A stretch of 64,000 bases of DNA from Okapia johnstoni (GCA_024291935.2 CM044308.1:122414501-122478500), one strand, 5' to 3'; counted from the stretch's first letter, positions 1-11,302 are shown. Numbers and translations: made by a program. The notes: generated from the sequence alone by a model not told the origin.

Positions 1-563
1 GACTGTGTAGAGCTTCTCTATCTTTGGCTGCAAAGAATATAATCAGTCTGATTTCAGTATTGACCATCTGGTGATGTCCACGTGTAGAGTCTTCTCTTGC
101 GTTGTTGGAAGAGGGTGTTTGCTATGACCAGTGTGTTCTCTTGTCAAAATTCTATTAGCCTTTGCCCTGCTTCATTTTGTACTCCATGGCCAAATTTGCC
201 TGTTATTCCAGGTGTTTCCTGACTTCCTACTTTTGCATTCCAGTCCCCTATAATGAAAAGGACATATTTTTTGGGTGTTAGTTCTAGAAGGTCTTGTAGG
301 TCTTCATAGAATCGTTCAAGTTCAGCTTCTTCAGCGTTACTGGTTGGAGCATAGACTTGGATTACCATGATATTGAATGGTTTGCCTTGGAAATGAACAG
401 AGATCATTTTGTTGTTTTTGATATTCCATCCAAGTACTGCATTTTGGACTCTTTTGTTGACCATGATGGCTACTCCATTTCTTCTAAGGGATTCCTGTCC
501 ACAGTAGTAGATATAACGGTCATCTGAGTTAAATTCACCCATTCCAGTCCATCTTAGTTTGCT
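1..563 (-). mobile_element. BovB LINE (RTE), endonuclease region, cut by window edge
   Basis: Minus-strand BovB fragment. It carries the endonuclease (EN) domain of the BovB polyprotein, which nicks target DNA to prime reverse transcription. The reading frame at 144-542 (132 codons) has EN-type stretches such as VIQVYAPTSNAEEAE and IIGDWNAKVG. DWN is the conserved Asp-X-Asn motif of AP-endonuclease-like domains. The element continues past base 1, so its downstream RT part is not visible. The frame is closed by a stop next to 144. At 564-597 the end of the fragment is repeated in inverted orientation (separate entry). Confidence 0.9.
144..542 (-). pseudogene. BovB endonuclease-domain ORF fragment
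   Basis: 132-codon open stretch of the BovB AP-like endonuclease. The visible order is an N-terminal part with YYCGQESLRRNGVAI, then a YAP-containing core strand, then the GDWNAKVG motif. The Met at 542 is probably internal: BovB-like coding (KLRWTG-like) continues upstream to about 563. Both ends are missing, so no active protein is expected. It is a remnant of a mobile element with no sign of domestication. Confidence 0.8.
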
Positions 564-597
564 GAATGGGTGAATTTAACTCAGATGACCATTATAT
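511..597. repeat. Fold-back inverted repeat at BovB end
   Basis: Bases 511-544 and 564-597 are reverse complements with one mismatch (33 of 34), separated by a 19-base spacer. The left arm is BovB EN sequence in its normal place. The right arm is an inverted extra copy, after which non-BovB DNA begins. This fits a 5' inversion made during target-primed reverse transcription (twin priming), or a template switch onto the nascent strand. Confidence 0.85.
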
Positions 598-1377
598 TTA
601 AGTGCTACTAGACAGGAAAAATTTCACTAAACATGCACATTTGCACTGTGACTGCATGAATACGGCACATGAACTAATATAAACTCCCTCCATTGCTGGT
701 GAGTTCCTACCACAGTCTATCACTTCTTTTATTTCTATCTCTATTAAATGACAATAGCATTGCTGATTACTTGAATTGCGATTTTTGAGTTGAATTGTGA
801 GTAATACATATTGATTTCTCTGAGTGAACACAGCCATCTGATTACAGACAGAAGTGCTATATTTGATAAGCAAGACTAAAAAATAATGAATTACACTGAT
901 AAAGTCATTTTAAGTGGTAATTTTGGCCTAATTTTTATTTGAAGATAACGATGGTTTTTAGTTTCTAACCATGCTGATTAAAATAAAAAAAAAGTAGGCC
1001 AATCCTGAAATGTCTTGAAGGTGGCTGAAGTAGTCATTTTTTTTTTTCCTCCATCTTTATTGGTTTCTTCTGTCTGTCCCTTTGTCTGTCTTGACAGATA
1101 GATATTTTATATTCTAAATGTCGTAAGGAGTTATTTCAGAGCTGCCTGAAATTTTCTGCTGACTTTTTGTTATAGTAAGTCAAGACTCAGAGGAAATTAA
1201 GACGCAAACCTTTACTAATGGATATTGACAAGAAATGAGAGAAGGTAGGGGGTTTTCTAAAATAGAAATATTGAATGTGTATGTGTGTGTATATATACAC
1301 ATAGATTTGTAGACAATCCAAATTAAAATACAAAGAGATTGTTGTGAAATTTAGAGATTCGAAAATTCACACAGAAT
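598..1377. other. Unassigned AT-rich DNA
   Basis: No recognisable gene or repeat family. It has long A/T runs and a short TG/TA dinucleotide tract near 1278-1303. A 91-codon open frame on the minus strand (598-873) has no recognisable motif and is probably chance. Confidence 0.5.
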
Positions 1378-1391
1378 AGCAAATAAGTTTT

Positions 1392-1575
1392 TCTGAATAT
1401 TAAAAAAATTTATTTGGCTGTGACAAGTCTTAGTTGCAGTAGTTGGGGGCCTTTAGTTGTGGCGTGAGAACTTCTACATGTGGCATGTGGAATCTAGTTC
1501 TTGGACCAGGGATCAAACCCAGGCCCCTGCATTGGAAGCATAGAGTCTTAGCCACTGAACCACTAGGGAAGTCCC
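1392..1575 (-). mobile_element. CHR-type tRNA-derived SINE
   Basis: Minus-strand SINE of the CHR family (shared by cetaceans, hippos and ruminants). It ends at the right with the typical complement of the SINE start (GGGAAGTCCC) after CCACTGAACCACTAG, and the body contains GACCAGGGATCAAACCCAGG, a tRNA-like B-box region. A perfect 14-bp target-site duplication, agcaaataagtttt, flanks it (1378-1391 and 1576-1589). Confidence 0.85.
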
Positions 1576-1589
1576 AGCAAATAAGTTTT

Positions 1590-2090
1590 AATTGCGAAAG
1601 AATGTTTTGATTAAAATAAAACCCACAACATTGAGACAAATTTGCACTGTCAAGTAATGATATTAAAAATGGCTGTAATTAACACAGTATATTAACAAGC
1701 AGACAGACCTGAAGAAGAAGTGAAAAGAACCTCAATATACAAACTCTAAAATATGGAAAATAAAGCATAATATGCAATAATCACAAATCTGTGGGAAAAC
1801 AAAAAAGGATCAATATGTGGTTCTGGGAAAATTGAGTAATTATTTGCAAAAAAGGTACACTCTGTATCTCACATTGCGTTTCGAAATAAATGTCAGATGA
1901 AGAAACTCTAAATCAAGTTAGGAGAAAATAGAGACTTCATAAACACAGTATAATGGGAAAAATACACAGATTTGACCTCATAAGTTTTAACAGACTTAAA
2001 AGTGCCATAAATAAATCAAGATTATATTTTTAGCACATTATGAATAACAGTTTAATATTACTCTAATAATAATCTTTCAGTGTTTCTATT
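1590..2090. other. Unassigned AT-rich DNA
   Basis: No open frame with recognisable motifs and no repeat I can name. Confidence 0.4.
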
Positions 2091-2094
2091 AGAG

Positions 2095-2250
2095 GACTTA
2101 CCTCAAAATATTGTGATTCACAGCTTATATCCATCTTACTCACTAGATTGTAAACCTCTTAAAGAGAGAAAGTGATTATCATCATTTTATCCCTAGTACT
2201 TTCAACATAATCAGGGACAATAGACATTGTCATTGATTACTAAAAGTTTT
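2095..2250 (+). mobile_element. L2 LINE 3'-end remnant (tentative)
   Basis: The pattern ctcactagattgtaaacctc, then a purine-rich stretch, then tatccctagtactttcaac follows the conserved 3' end of mammalian L2, but it is heavily diverged. Confidence 0.45.
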
Positions 2251-2879
2251 CCAAGTATACCAATAGAAAAATGAACTAAGAAATAAGTTGATAATCTATA
2301 AAAGCTGGACATATATAAGACCAGTAAGCATCCAAAATTTTAACTTAATGATAAAAGGTAAAGACAAAAAATTAGACATGTTTTTTAGCTTATCAGAGTA
2401 GCAAAGGCCGTAAGTGAAGGTTGATTCATTTACAAATTTGATGGAGATGAAGATGGGGCAAAATGCAGATTCCCCTAAATTTTTGGTAAGGCTTTTCATT
2501 GATGTTTACAGAAATCTTTTGTTGCATGCTACAGAAATTAATTATGACTAACTTAAGGAATAAGATCCACAACAAAAAGAAGGTATTTTGTAGAAGAAAA
2601 GGAAAGGAAATACAATAGCTACAGAGATAATGGGAGAAGCTGCTGAAACCTTTGGCAGGAACCATGACTGGGATGAATCAGCATCAGTCCTCTTCTGTCC
2701 GTGTGTCAATTTGCTCAAAGCCCAAATTCCTGGAATGAGAAACACGATTGACCTAGCTCAAGTTTCATACCTAGGCTGTCGTCAGCAGATCACCAGACAC
2801 CTTGGTTGCCCTGCTGTCAAGACCACACTCAAAAGAAAATCAAGGGACTCTTAACTGAGGAGCTGGTTGTGTAAAAACA
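2251..2879. other. Unassigned DNA with short open frames
   Basis: Overlapping short frames lie on both strands around 2426-2854, the longest under 80 codons. None shows a known domain. 2630-2850 is less AT-rich than its surroundings and may be an old repeat that I cannot name. Confidence 0.4.
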
Positions 2880-3260
2880 ACAGGTATTCATAGTGTGTAT
2901 ATCAGAAGCCTTAAAGGTATCGCCTTTGTTTCAGTAATACCACTTCTAGCAGTTAATTTCATATAATTAGAAATAACACACAGTTTCATTAAAATGCCAT
3001 TTGTAGTAGTTGGGTAGTAAAATATAGTCGACTTGGCCAATAACATCAGAGTAATGAAATTATGGCATATATTATTAAATTATGATTTTGAAAGCTTGGT
3101 AATAACATTGGAAAATGCTGATGAAATCATAGTGGAAAAGAATACAAAATTTAATATGGAGGAGAAGCTTGCATTCACATGTACAAAAAGGCTTAAATAA
3201 AATATTAATGTTTGTTTTGGGGGGTATTAGGATTATGGGAATTTTGTGTTTAGGCCTATG
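2880..3260 (+). mobile_element. L1ME-like 3' end (tentative)
   Basis: Diverged L1 tail signatures: a region like 'accacttctagcagttaat', then 'tagtggaaaagaatacaaaa', then 'ggattatggg' near 3230. The order matches old L1 3' ends. Subfamily uncertain. Confidence 0.5.
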
Positions 3261-4319
3261 AAAATGGTTTTGGCAGGAACAAGCGCTACTTCAATAATAT
3301 GAAAATCAAGACTAAAACAAAAAGGCAAAAACCTGGAGAAATGACAGTGGCTTTGAGCTTCTCGACAATGTATTGGAAGCAAAACATTGGACTGATCTTC
3401 ATTTTGTAAGGAAAGGAGCTTTGTATAATACAACATGCCCTTTTCCACATTAAGTTAGTTACTATATCAAGTGAAATTTGGCTAGATTCCTATCTGAGTG
3501 ACTTTTCAGGAGCCATCATGGACTTTGCTTTTTAAGTCTTTAGCTTAATGTAATAGAATTTAAAATGTGTTCTCATTTTATGGTTCAAATGAAGACTTCT
3601 TACTAGCATAGGAAGTTAGAATAAAAATAATTACTTATATTGATATGTGTATTTCATTGTTTTCCTTGCTCATTCCCATAAGCTCATGCTTAAATTGAGA
3701 CATTATATCTTAAGATAAATTATAGTTTGGCTCGTTTTTTTATTAAATAAAATGAAAGATACTATACAATTTGATGGTAATAAAGCAGAAACCCATGCTT
3801 CCTTATATAAATCAGAAAGCAAGCATAGCTGAATATTTTGAATATTATTTTCCTCTTTTTCATACCTACAGCTCAGAAATTATAATTTCCAAAGAAGAAC
3901 AAAGGGGTCTGGATATAATAATGGGTGGGATATTCCTAAAAGAGCAATGTGTTTCTATTGTCATACATTTTCCCCCTGGCAGTTTACTATGGTGTATTGG
4001 CAGAGCCTTGTATAGGATGATCTTGTGAATTATACTTGTGAATTACTGGAAAAGAGCAGAAGAAAAAGAAAATTGGCTGATCTTTGGTTTCCTCTGATGA
4101 TCACTGCCGCCTTGTAGCTCGCGGGCAGTCTAGCAGCTAGTACCCTTCCAGGGAATAGGCTAGGATCATTTTGTTGTCATTTTCCTTTCTTAATGAATGT
4201 ACTTTTTGAGTGGATAGTACACACATGGCAGAAAACACATGGTAAAAATTCTCCATTTCATATCCCTTCTCCATACACCCAGTATTCATCTTTCCCAAAG
4301 AGGTAATTACTCTTGCTAC
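3261..4319. other. Unassigned DNA
   Basis: No gene or named repeat seen. An 85-codon frame (3771-4028, +) has no recognisable motif. A small GC-richer patch at 4105-4160 stands out but resembles nothing I know. Confidence 0.4.
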
Positions 4320-4735
4320 TTTCTTGGTGTCTTTTCAGAGCTTGCCTAGTGCATGCAAGCAAACACTAAGGTTTCCAACGTTTTCTTTTTTCTTCCAATT
4401 TTTATACAGATGCGAACATTGTTGTGTGTGTATGTATATGTGTTTTGCTTCCTGCTTTTTAAACTCAGCAATGTTGGAAGGACTGTCAAAGTTGATGGTG
4501 TCTTCATTCATTTTTAAACTTCATGGTATTACATTTGTTGAAAGTACCATAATGTATTATCAGACAGTTGCCTCCTAATGAACGATTGTGGTTTTCAGAT
4601 CTTTTAGCCAACGCAACCAATACTGTCATGCAAAATCTTGTAAGCATTATTTCACGTGTGCAAGAATCTTTAAGACATAGAAGTGGAGTCTCTGGATTAA
4701 AATGTATGGTCTTTGTTTATTTTACATTTGATTAC
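4320..4735 (-). mobile_element. Old L1M 3' remnant (tentative)
   Basis: The segment 'agaatctttaagacatagaagtggagtctctgg', followed by a 'tcaaatg'-like stretch, resembles the inverted complement of old L1 tails, which usually read as a preference for 'ccacttctaggaattt'. Strongly diverged, so low confidence. Confidence 0.35.
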
Positions 4736-5079
4736 CTTGCTTTCCTTTTTTTTCGTCCCATGATTAATAGTGCTGAATTGATCTGGACCAAAAACTAGGA
4801 TTCCTGAAATATTCCTGGAGACCCCTCACCCAGGTTTGCCACGATCTACCGGTATGCTTTGTGTTTATGCAGTTTACTGTGGACTTACCTTGGTTGGTGA
4901 TCTTTCAGCATCTGCTTTACCATCTTGACCACAATAATAGTCACTAGAATAGGCAGACTTTGTCAAGTTATTCCTTAAGTTCAGGTAGTCTCCTTTCCTA
5001 TCCTTTGGTCTACTAGACTAAGCCAATTATATGAGCAATAGGAGGACTTGTTCTTCATCTACTAAATAATACTATTAAA

Positions 5080-5510
5080 AATAATCATGTCCCATGTTGG
5101 CAAGGATGCAGTGAATCTGGTGCTTTCAGAAACTGTTTGTTGCAATTAAGATTGGCACAGCTCTTTTGAAAAGCAATTTGGCAGTATATTGGGGTAAAAA
5201 CTATAAAAATATTCATACTATCTTACCCACTAATATTACTTCTGGGAACCTCTCCTAAGAAAATAGTATAAAATATGGAAAAGGTCATATATTTGAAGAT
5301 GTTGATGGATATATTTTGTGAAATAAAAAACTCAGAAGCAACTCAAATGTCCAATAATACACTTAGACACATGTATTTGAGGGTAATATGTAGCCATTAA
5401 AAGTAAATATGAGGAATATAATAAAAATGCTTATGCTATAACATTTCCTGGATAGTACAGACTTGTATACAGGTTCAACCATAGCTATATAAAAACCTAC
5501 GCCTATGAAC
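5080..5510 (+). mobile_element. L1ME-type 3' end
   Basis: Follows the classic order of old L1 3' ends: 'ttttgaaaagcaatttggca' (5165-5184), 'acccactaatattacttctg', 'ctcagaagcaactcaaatgt' with 'ccaataata', then 'tatgtagccattaaaagtaa'. No ORF survives. Confidence 0.75.
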
Positions 5511-6725
5511 ATTAAAATTATAAATGTATTACAAAATGGTGGGAAAAGTGGTGATCCCTTAGTTAACTTTTTAGTCTCCATTTTTCTAGAATGTTTTACC
5601 ACATTTTACATTTAAAATGAAAAAACACTCGAATTCCCCTTTTCTTTTTAATATTTTGTATTGAATATGAGTTACAGCTTTTGATGATTCTTTGCTACTA
5701 TTTAGTGATATGAGCTTTTTCATCTGTTTTTTGTACAGGTGAATGTAGTGCTTACATCTAAAGAGGTTCTTGGCTCAATCCTGTCTGTGTATCAAAAGAC
5801 ATCCTACTCAACTTTCTTTTACTCATTCTCATGGTAGATAATTTTTTTGGGGGGCAACAAATTCAAATATTTTAAACAGTACTGAATTTGCTTGTTACTT
5901 CTTTTTAGATTTAACCTCCTATGATCCTCTCCTGTGCTCAATAAGCTCTTACCGTGTTGATCTTTATCTGTCTCAGACACTCTAGGCCAAATCAGACTGT
6001 TTCCTAATTTTTATTAAATTTTAAATATTTCATTAAAATATACTTAGGGAAAGCTAATAACATAGCACATGTATCATGCTATCAATGTACTTACCCTGTG
6101 AAATAGATGGACATTAGATAAGATTGTCCATGATAGTTGTATATTTTTATGAAAAAGCAAATAACTAAAGTATAATGAGAAAAATACCCTTTTTATGGTA
6201 TGAGTTAATTTTTTACATATGAGTAAATGTGAGTCCATTTGTACATGTGAGTTAATTTGTTAACTTGCAGTGAATTATGAAAGAACAGGGGTGAAGTATG
6301 CATTTTACCTCACTAACTCCTTGGGAAATGAATGCAGTGGCATTCTCTTTATTGAAATGAGTTTTATCATAGCCTATCTTGTTATCTTTGCCCAGTTGAT
6401 TATCACATTATCTTCAAAGCGTTCAGCTCACGGTTAATTTCAAAGAAACGGCAATGAGAACAGTGTCATCTCATGTTGGAAGCACTATATTTTACAATTC
6501 CATCTACTTATCTTTCCTGTCAAGAGAACTGATTTCAAATATCTTAATAGTAAAGATGTTAATTTCTGAGACAATGCACCAGTGACTAGACAGGATCATT
6601 TTGAAGCCACAGTGGAAGGCAATGGTGTAGCTGCCTAAAGGATTTGCTTTGGTCAAGTCCCATCAGTGGTCTCCCAGGACTGTCATCTGAGATTGGGTCA
6701 GATTTTAAAGAATCTGTCTGTTTCA
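5511..6725. other. Unassigned AT-rich DNA
   Basis: No gene and no named repeat over 1.2 kb. Only short A/T-rich runs are seen. Confidence 0.45.
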
Positions 6726-8590
6726 TTCAGTTTAGTTGCTCAGTTGTGTCCCAACTCTTTGCAACCCCATGGACTGCAGCACTCCAGGCCTCCCTGTACA
6801 TCACCAAGTCCCAGGGTTTACTCAAACACATGTCCCTTGAGTCGAAGATGCCTTCCAACCATCTCATCCTCTGTCATCCCCTTCTCCTTCAATCTTTCCC
6901 AGCATCAGGGTCTTTTCAAGTGAGTCAGTTCTTCATATCAGGCGGCCAGAGTATTGGAGTTTCAGCTTCAACATCAGTCCTTCCAATGAATGTTCAGGAC
7001 TGATTTCCTTTAGGATGGACTGTTTGGATCCCCTTGCAGTCCAAGGGACTCTCAAGAGTCTTCTCCAACACCACAGTTCAAAAGCCTCAATTCTTCAGTG
7101 CTCAACTTTCTTTTTAGTCCAACTCTCACATCCATATATGACTAACTGGAAAAACCATAGCTTTGACTAGACAGACTTTTGTTGGCAAAGTGATGTCTCT
7201 GCTTTTTAACATGATGCCTAGATTGGTCATGACTTTTCTTCAAAGGAGCAAGCATCTGTTAATTTCATGGCTGCAGTCACAATCTGCAATGATTTTGGAG
7301 CCCCCCAAAATAACGTCTGTCACTCTTTTCGCTGCTTCCCCATCTATTAGGCATGAAGTGATGGGACCAGATGCCATGATCTTAGTTTTCTGAATGCTGA
7401 GTTTTAAGCCAACTTTTTCACTCTCCTCTTTCACTTTCATTAAGAGGCTCTTTAGTTCCTCTTCACTTTCTGCCATAAGGGTGGTGTCATCTGCGTATCT
7501 GAGGTTATTGATATTTCTCCCAGCAATCTTGATTCCAGCTTGTGCTTCATCCAGCCCAGGGTTTCTCATGATGTACTCTGCATACAAGTCAAATAAGAAG
7601 GGTAACAATACACAGCCTCAACATACTCCTTTCCCTGTTTGGAACCAGTCTGTTGTTCCATGTCCAGTTCTAACTGTTGCTTCCTGACCTGCATACAGAT
7701 TTCTCAAGAGGCAGGTCAGATGGTCTGCTATTCCCATCTCTTTCAGAGTTTTCCACAGTTTATTGTGATCCACACAGTCAAAGGCTTTGGCATAGTCAAT
7801 AAAGCAGAAATAGATGTTTTTCTGGAACTCTCTTGCTTTTTCGATGATCCAGCAGATGTTGGCAATTTGATCTCTGGTTCCTCCGCCTCCTCTAAATCCA
7901 CCTTGAACATTTGGAAGTTCACGGTTCATGAATTGCTGAAGCCTGGCTTGGAGAATTTTGAGCATTACTTTACTAGCGTGTGACATGAGTGCAATTGTGA
8001 GGTAGTTTAAGCTTTTTTTGGCATTGCCTTTCTTTGGAATTGGAATGAAAACTGACCTTTTCTGGTCCTGTGGCCACTGCTGAATTTTCCAAATTTGCTG
8101 GCATATTGAGTGCAGCACTTTCACAGCATCATCTTTTAGGATTTGAAATACCTCAACTGGAATTCCGTCACCTCCACTAGCTTTGTTCATAGTGATGCTT
8201 CCTAAGGCCCACTTGACTTCACATTCCAGGATGTCTGGCTCTAGGTGAGTGATCATACCATCGTGATTATCTGGGTCATGAAGATCTCTTGTATAGTTCT
8301 TCTGTGTATTCTTGCCATCCTTCTTAATATCTTCCGCTTCTGTTAGGTCCATACCATTTCTGTCCTTTATTGAGCCCGTCTTTGCATGAAATGTTCCCTT
8401 GGTATCTCTAATTTTCTTGAAGAGATCTCTAGTCTTTTCCATTCTGTTGTTTTCCTCTATTTCTTTGCACTGATCACTGAGGAAGGCTTTCTTATTCTCC
8501 TTACTATTCTTTGGGCTCTGTATTCAAATGGGTGTATCTTTCCTTTTCTCCTTTGCATTTTTCTTCTCTTCTTTTCACAGCTGTTTCACT
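6726..8590 (-). mobile_element. BovB LINE (RTE), RT region and 3' end, 5'-truncated
   Basis: Minus-strand BovB. The 3' end is at the left (cagtttagttgctcagttgt; complement of the usual 'gagcaactgaactgaat' tail), and the copy extends 1.86 kb to the linker between EN and RT near 8590. The RT is split by a stop/frameshift near 7610. Together with the plus-strand copy at 9486-11043 it forms a large inverted repeat. Confidence 0.95.
7240..8442 (-). pseudogene. BovB reverse transcriptase ORF, broken
   Basis: RT of BovB, which copies BovB RNA (and the SINEs that borrow its tail) into DNA at the nicked site. Reading leftward, 8442-7618 (274 codons) contains the region before RT, RT finger motifs (GFRGGGGTRDQIAN) and the first catalytic block (FIDYAKAFDCVDHNKLW). 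It ends near GKGVC. A second frame, 7608-7240, carries the catalytic YADD box at 7486-7497 and the MAESEEELKSLL stretch. The two frames are not continuous, so the enzyme is dead. A further 3' coding region downstream (6750-7200) is also interrupted. Confidence 0.9.
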
Positions 8591-8779
8591 TATGGAATAC
8601 TAAAAATCCTCATTCTCTAGACCTGTTAGGGATACCACTGCCAAGGTCATCCTTTTTTTAATCTTCCTAGTTAAACTGAGATATTTCACTCTTACCTATT
8701 CCAAAGTCCCCTCCACCCCCCACCCCCCACAGTTGATAGTTTAAAAAATTGTGTGTATCTCCCTTAAAAAGACCTTCAG
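8591..8779. other. Spacer between BovB and L1 tail
   Basis: Non-BovB DNA with a C-rich run (ccaccccccaccccccac) at about 8714-8731. No feature recognised. Confidence 0.4.
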
Positions 8780-8970
8780 ATATACACTCTACTGTATTTA
8801 AAATTGATATCCAACAAGGACCTACCGTATGGCACAGGGAACTCTGCTCAATATTTTTTAATAACCTAAAATGAAAAAGAATAGATGCATGTGTAATCAA
8901 ATCACTTTTCTCTGCACCCGGGACTAATACAACATTGTTAACCAACTATACTGCAATAAAAAAAAAAAGT
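8780..8970 (+). mobile_element. Cetartiodactyl L1 3' end
   Basis: Typical ungulate L1 3' UTR: 'atccaacaaggacctaccgt', 'cacagggaactctgctcaat', 'aataacctaaaatg', 'acaacattgttaaccaac', ending in a poly(A) run at 8958-8969. Confidence 0.85.
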
Positions 8971-9139
8971 CCTTCAGTAACTTCTCAAGCTCTAAAAACA
9001 TATCCATTTAAATGTCTATCCCATGATTAGGAGTAGGGATGATATGATGAAATTTGAAAATGAAGTTAAAATATAATTTTAGTAAATGGTACAATAGTTC
9101 CTATTTCATTAAGCTTTTCATTGAGAATAATAGAAATAG

Positions 9140-9360
9140 TAATAGTATATAATTTTTAGAGTGTTATCATGTATTGGATATAAGATTGCTTATCCTTTTA
9201 TAGGAATTTTATCATTTATTACTTAGCAAAACCTTAGGAAGTAGTTGTTATTAATATCTTTATTTTATAGATGTTGAAATTAAGAACAAGATAATGAGTT
9301 AAATAGCGTTTCCAAGACTCAAAAATGATTTTTCTGATGGAGTCAAGAATCTAACTCTGA
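9140..9360 (-). mobile_element. MIR SINE remnant
   Basis: The order 'tatccttttataggaatttt', 'aaccttaggaagtagttgtt', 'tttattttatagatgttgaa', 'tccaagactcaaaaatgatt' matches the minus orientation of MIR ('ttttacagatgaggaaact...'). Confidence 0.6.
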
Positions 9361-9485
9361 AACCTCAAACAAAAAATGAACTACTTTTTTTTTTTTACTG
9401 GCTTTTGTTGTACAATGAATTTTCAACTTTTTCTTCCTGAACAAAGTCAATAAAGGAGGTGAAATTTCAAATATACATATATCTA

Positions 9486-11043
9486 TTCACGACCCAGATA
9501 ATCACGATGGTGTGATCACTCACCTAGAGCCAGACATCCTGGAATGTGAAGTCAAATGGGCCTTAGAAAGCATCACTACGAACAAAGCTAGTGGAGGTGA
9601 TGGAATTCCAGTTGAGCTATTTCAAATCCTCAAAGACGATGCTGTGAAAGTGCTGCAAATATGCCAGCAAATCTGGAAAACTCAGCAGTGGCCACAGGAT
9701 TGGAAAAGGTCAGTTTTCATTCCAATCCCAAAGAAAGGCAATGCCAAAGAATGCTCCAAATACCGCACAGTTGCACTCATCTGACACGCTAGTAAAGTAA
9801 TGCTCAAAATTCTCCAAGCCAGGCTTCAGCAATACATGAACCGTGCACTTCCAGATGTTCAAGCTGATTTTAGAAAGGGCAGAGGAACCAGAGATCAAAT
9901 TGCCAATATCCGCTGGATCATCGAAAAGGCAAGAGAGTTCCAGAAAAACATCTATTTCTGCTTTATTAACTATGCCAAAGCCTTTGACTGTGTGGATCAC
10001 AGTAAACTGTGGAAAATTCTGAAAGAGATGGTAATACCAGGACATATGACCCGTCTCTTGAGAAACCTGTATGCAGGTCAGGAAGCAACAGTTAGAACTG
10101 GACGTGGAACAACAGACTGGTTCCAAATAAGAAAACGAGTACATCAAGGCTGTATATTGTCACCCTGCTTATTTAACTTCTATGCAGAGTACATCATGAG
10201 AAACGCTGGGCTGGAAAAAACACAAGCTGGAATCAAGATTGCCAGGAGAAATATCAATAACTTCAGATACGTGGATGACACCACCCTTATGGCAGAAAGT
10301 GAAGAAGAACTAAAGAGCCTCTTGATGAAGGTGAAAGAGGAGAGTGAAAACGTTGGCTTAAAGCTCAACGTTCAGAAAACTAAGATCATGGCATCTGGTC
10401 CCATCACTTCATGGGAAATAGATTGGGGAAACAGTGGAAACAGTGTCAGACTCTATTTTTTTGGGCTCCAGGATCACTGCTGATGGTGATTGCAGCCATG
10501 AAATTGAAAGACGCTTACTCCTTAGAAGGAAGGTTATGGCCAACCTAGGTAGCATATTTAAAAGCAGAGACATTACTTTGCCAGCAAAAGTCTGTCTAGT
10601 CAAGGCTATGGTTTTTACAGTGGTCATGTATGGATGTGAGAGTTGGACGGTGAACAAAGCTGAGTGCCGCAGAATTGATGCATTTAAACTGTGGTGTTGG
10701 AGAAGACTCTTGAGAGTCCCTTGGACTGCAAGGAGATCCAATGAATCCATCCTAAAAAGAGATCAATTCTGGGTGTTCATTGGAAGGACTGATGTTGAAG
10801 CTGAAGCTCCAATACTTTGGCCACCTCATGCGAAGAGTTGATTCATTGGAAAAGACCCTAATGCTGGGTAGGATTGGGGGCAGGAGGAGAAGGGGACGAC
10901 AGAGGATGAGATGGCTGGATGGCATCACTAACTCGATGGACATGGGTTTGGGTAGACTCCGGGAGTTGGTGATGGAGAGAGAGGCCTGGCGTGCTGCAAT
11001 TTATGGGGTCACAAAGAGTCGGACACGACTGAGCGACTGAAGT
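9486..11043 (+). mobile_element. BovB LINE (RTE), RT to 3' end, 5'-truncated
   Basis: Plus-strand BovB beginning in the coding stretch HDPDNHDG and ending at 'cacgactgagcgactgaa' (11026-11043). It is the least damaged RT region in the window: coding similarity is continuous over 1.5 kb with one in-frame stop and two frame changes. Its 1.56 kb match the minus-strand copy at 6726-8283. Confidence 0.95.
9512..11040 (+). pseudogene. BovB reverse transcriptase ORF, nearly continuous
   Basis: Frame 9512-9784 (pre-RT, PIPKKGNAKECSKYRTVALI) ends in a TGA. The same frame resumes at 9800-10483 with RT blocks: KGRGTRDQIANIRW, the catalytic Asp block FINYAKAFDCVDH (usually FIDYAKAFDC; here Asp to Asn at the third residue), LSPCLFNFYAEYIMRN, and the catalytic box at 10268-10279, which reads YVDD rather than YADD. 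A frame change near 10430 leads to 10434-10841 (MYGCESWTVNKAE), and a second leads to 10780-11040 ([20 protein letters not shown]), the basic C-terminal end. Three lesions make it inactive. Confidence 0.9.
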
Positions 11044-11059
11044 ATACTGATGCATGTAC

Positions 11060-11143
11060 ATGGGCTTCCCAGGTGGGTCAGTGGTAAAAAATTTGCCTAC
11101 CAATGCAGGAGATGCAGGTTCAATTCGTGGGTCGGGAAGGATG
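11060..11143 (+). mobile_element. Bov-tA SINE head, truncated
   Basis: tRNA-like start 'gggcttcccaggtgggtcag', then 'gcctaccaatgcaggagatg' and 'ggttcaattcgtgggtcggg'. It stops after about 80 bases, before the Bov-A half. Confidence 0.8.
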
Positions 11144-11177
11144 GAAACTTATTAGAGTTTATATACTTTAAAATTGT

Positions 11178-11302
11178 ACGTATGCTGTGCTTAGTCACTC
11201 AGTGGTGTCGTACTCTATGTGACCCCATGGACTGTACCCGCAATGCTTCTTTTTCCATGGGATTTCCCGGGGAAGAACACTGGAGTGGGTTGCTCGTGTG
11301 TA
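11178..11302 (-). mobile_element. Bov-A half of Bov-tA/BOV-A2, minus strand
   Basis: 'gctgtgcttagtcactcagt', 'gaccccatggactgt' and 'aacactggagtgggttgct' in minus-strand order. It lies about 35 bases from the plus-strand fragment at 11060, so the two are convergent partial SINEs. Confidence 0.8.

Noticed and set aside
2630..2854. 74-codon frame MGEAAETFGRNHDWDESASV...
   Set aside because: No recognisable domain, overlapping frames of similar length on the other strand, no splice-site context; treated as chance.
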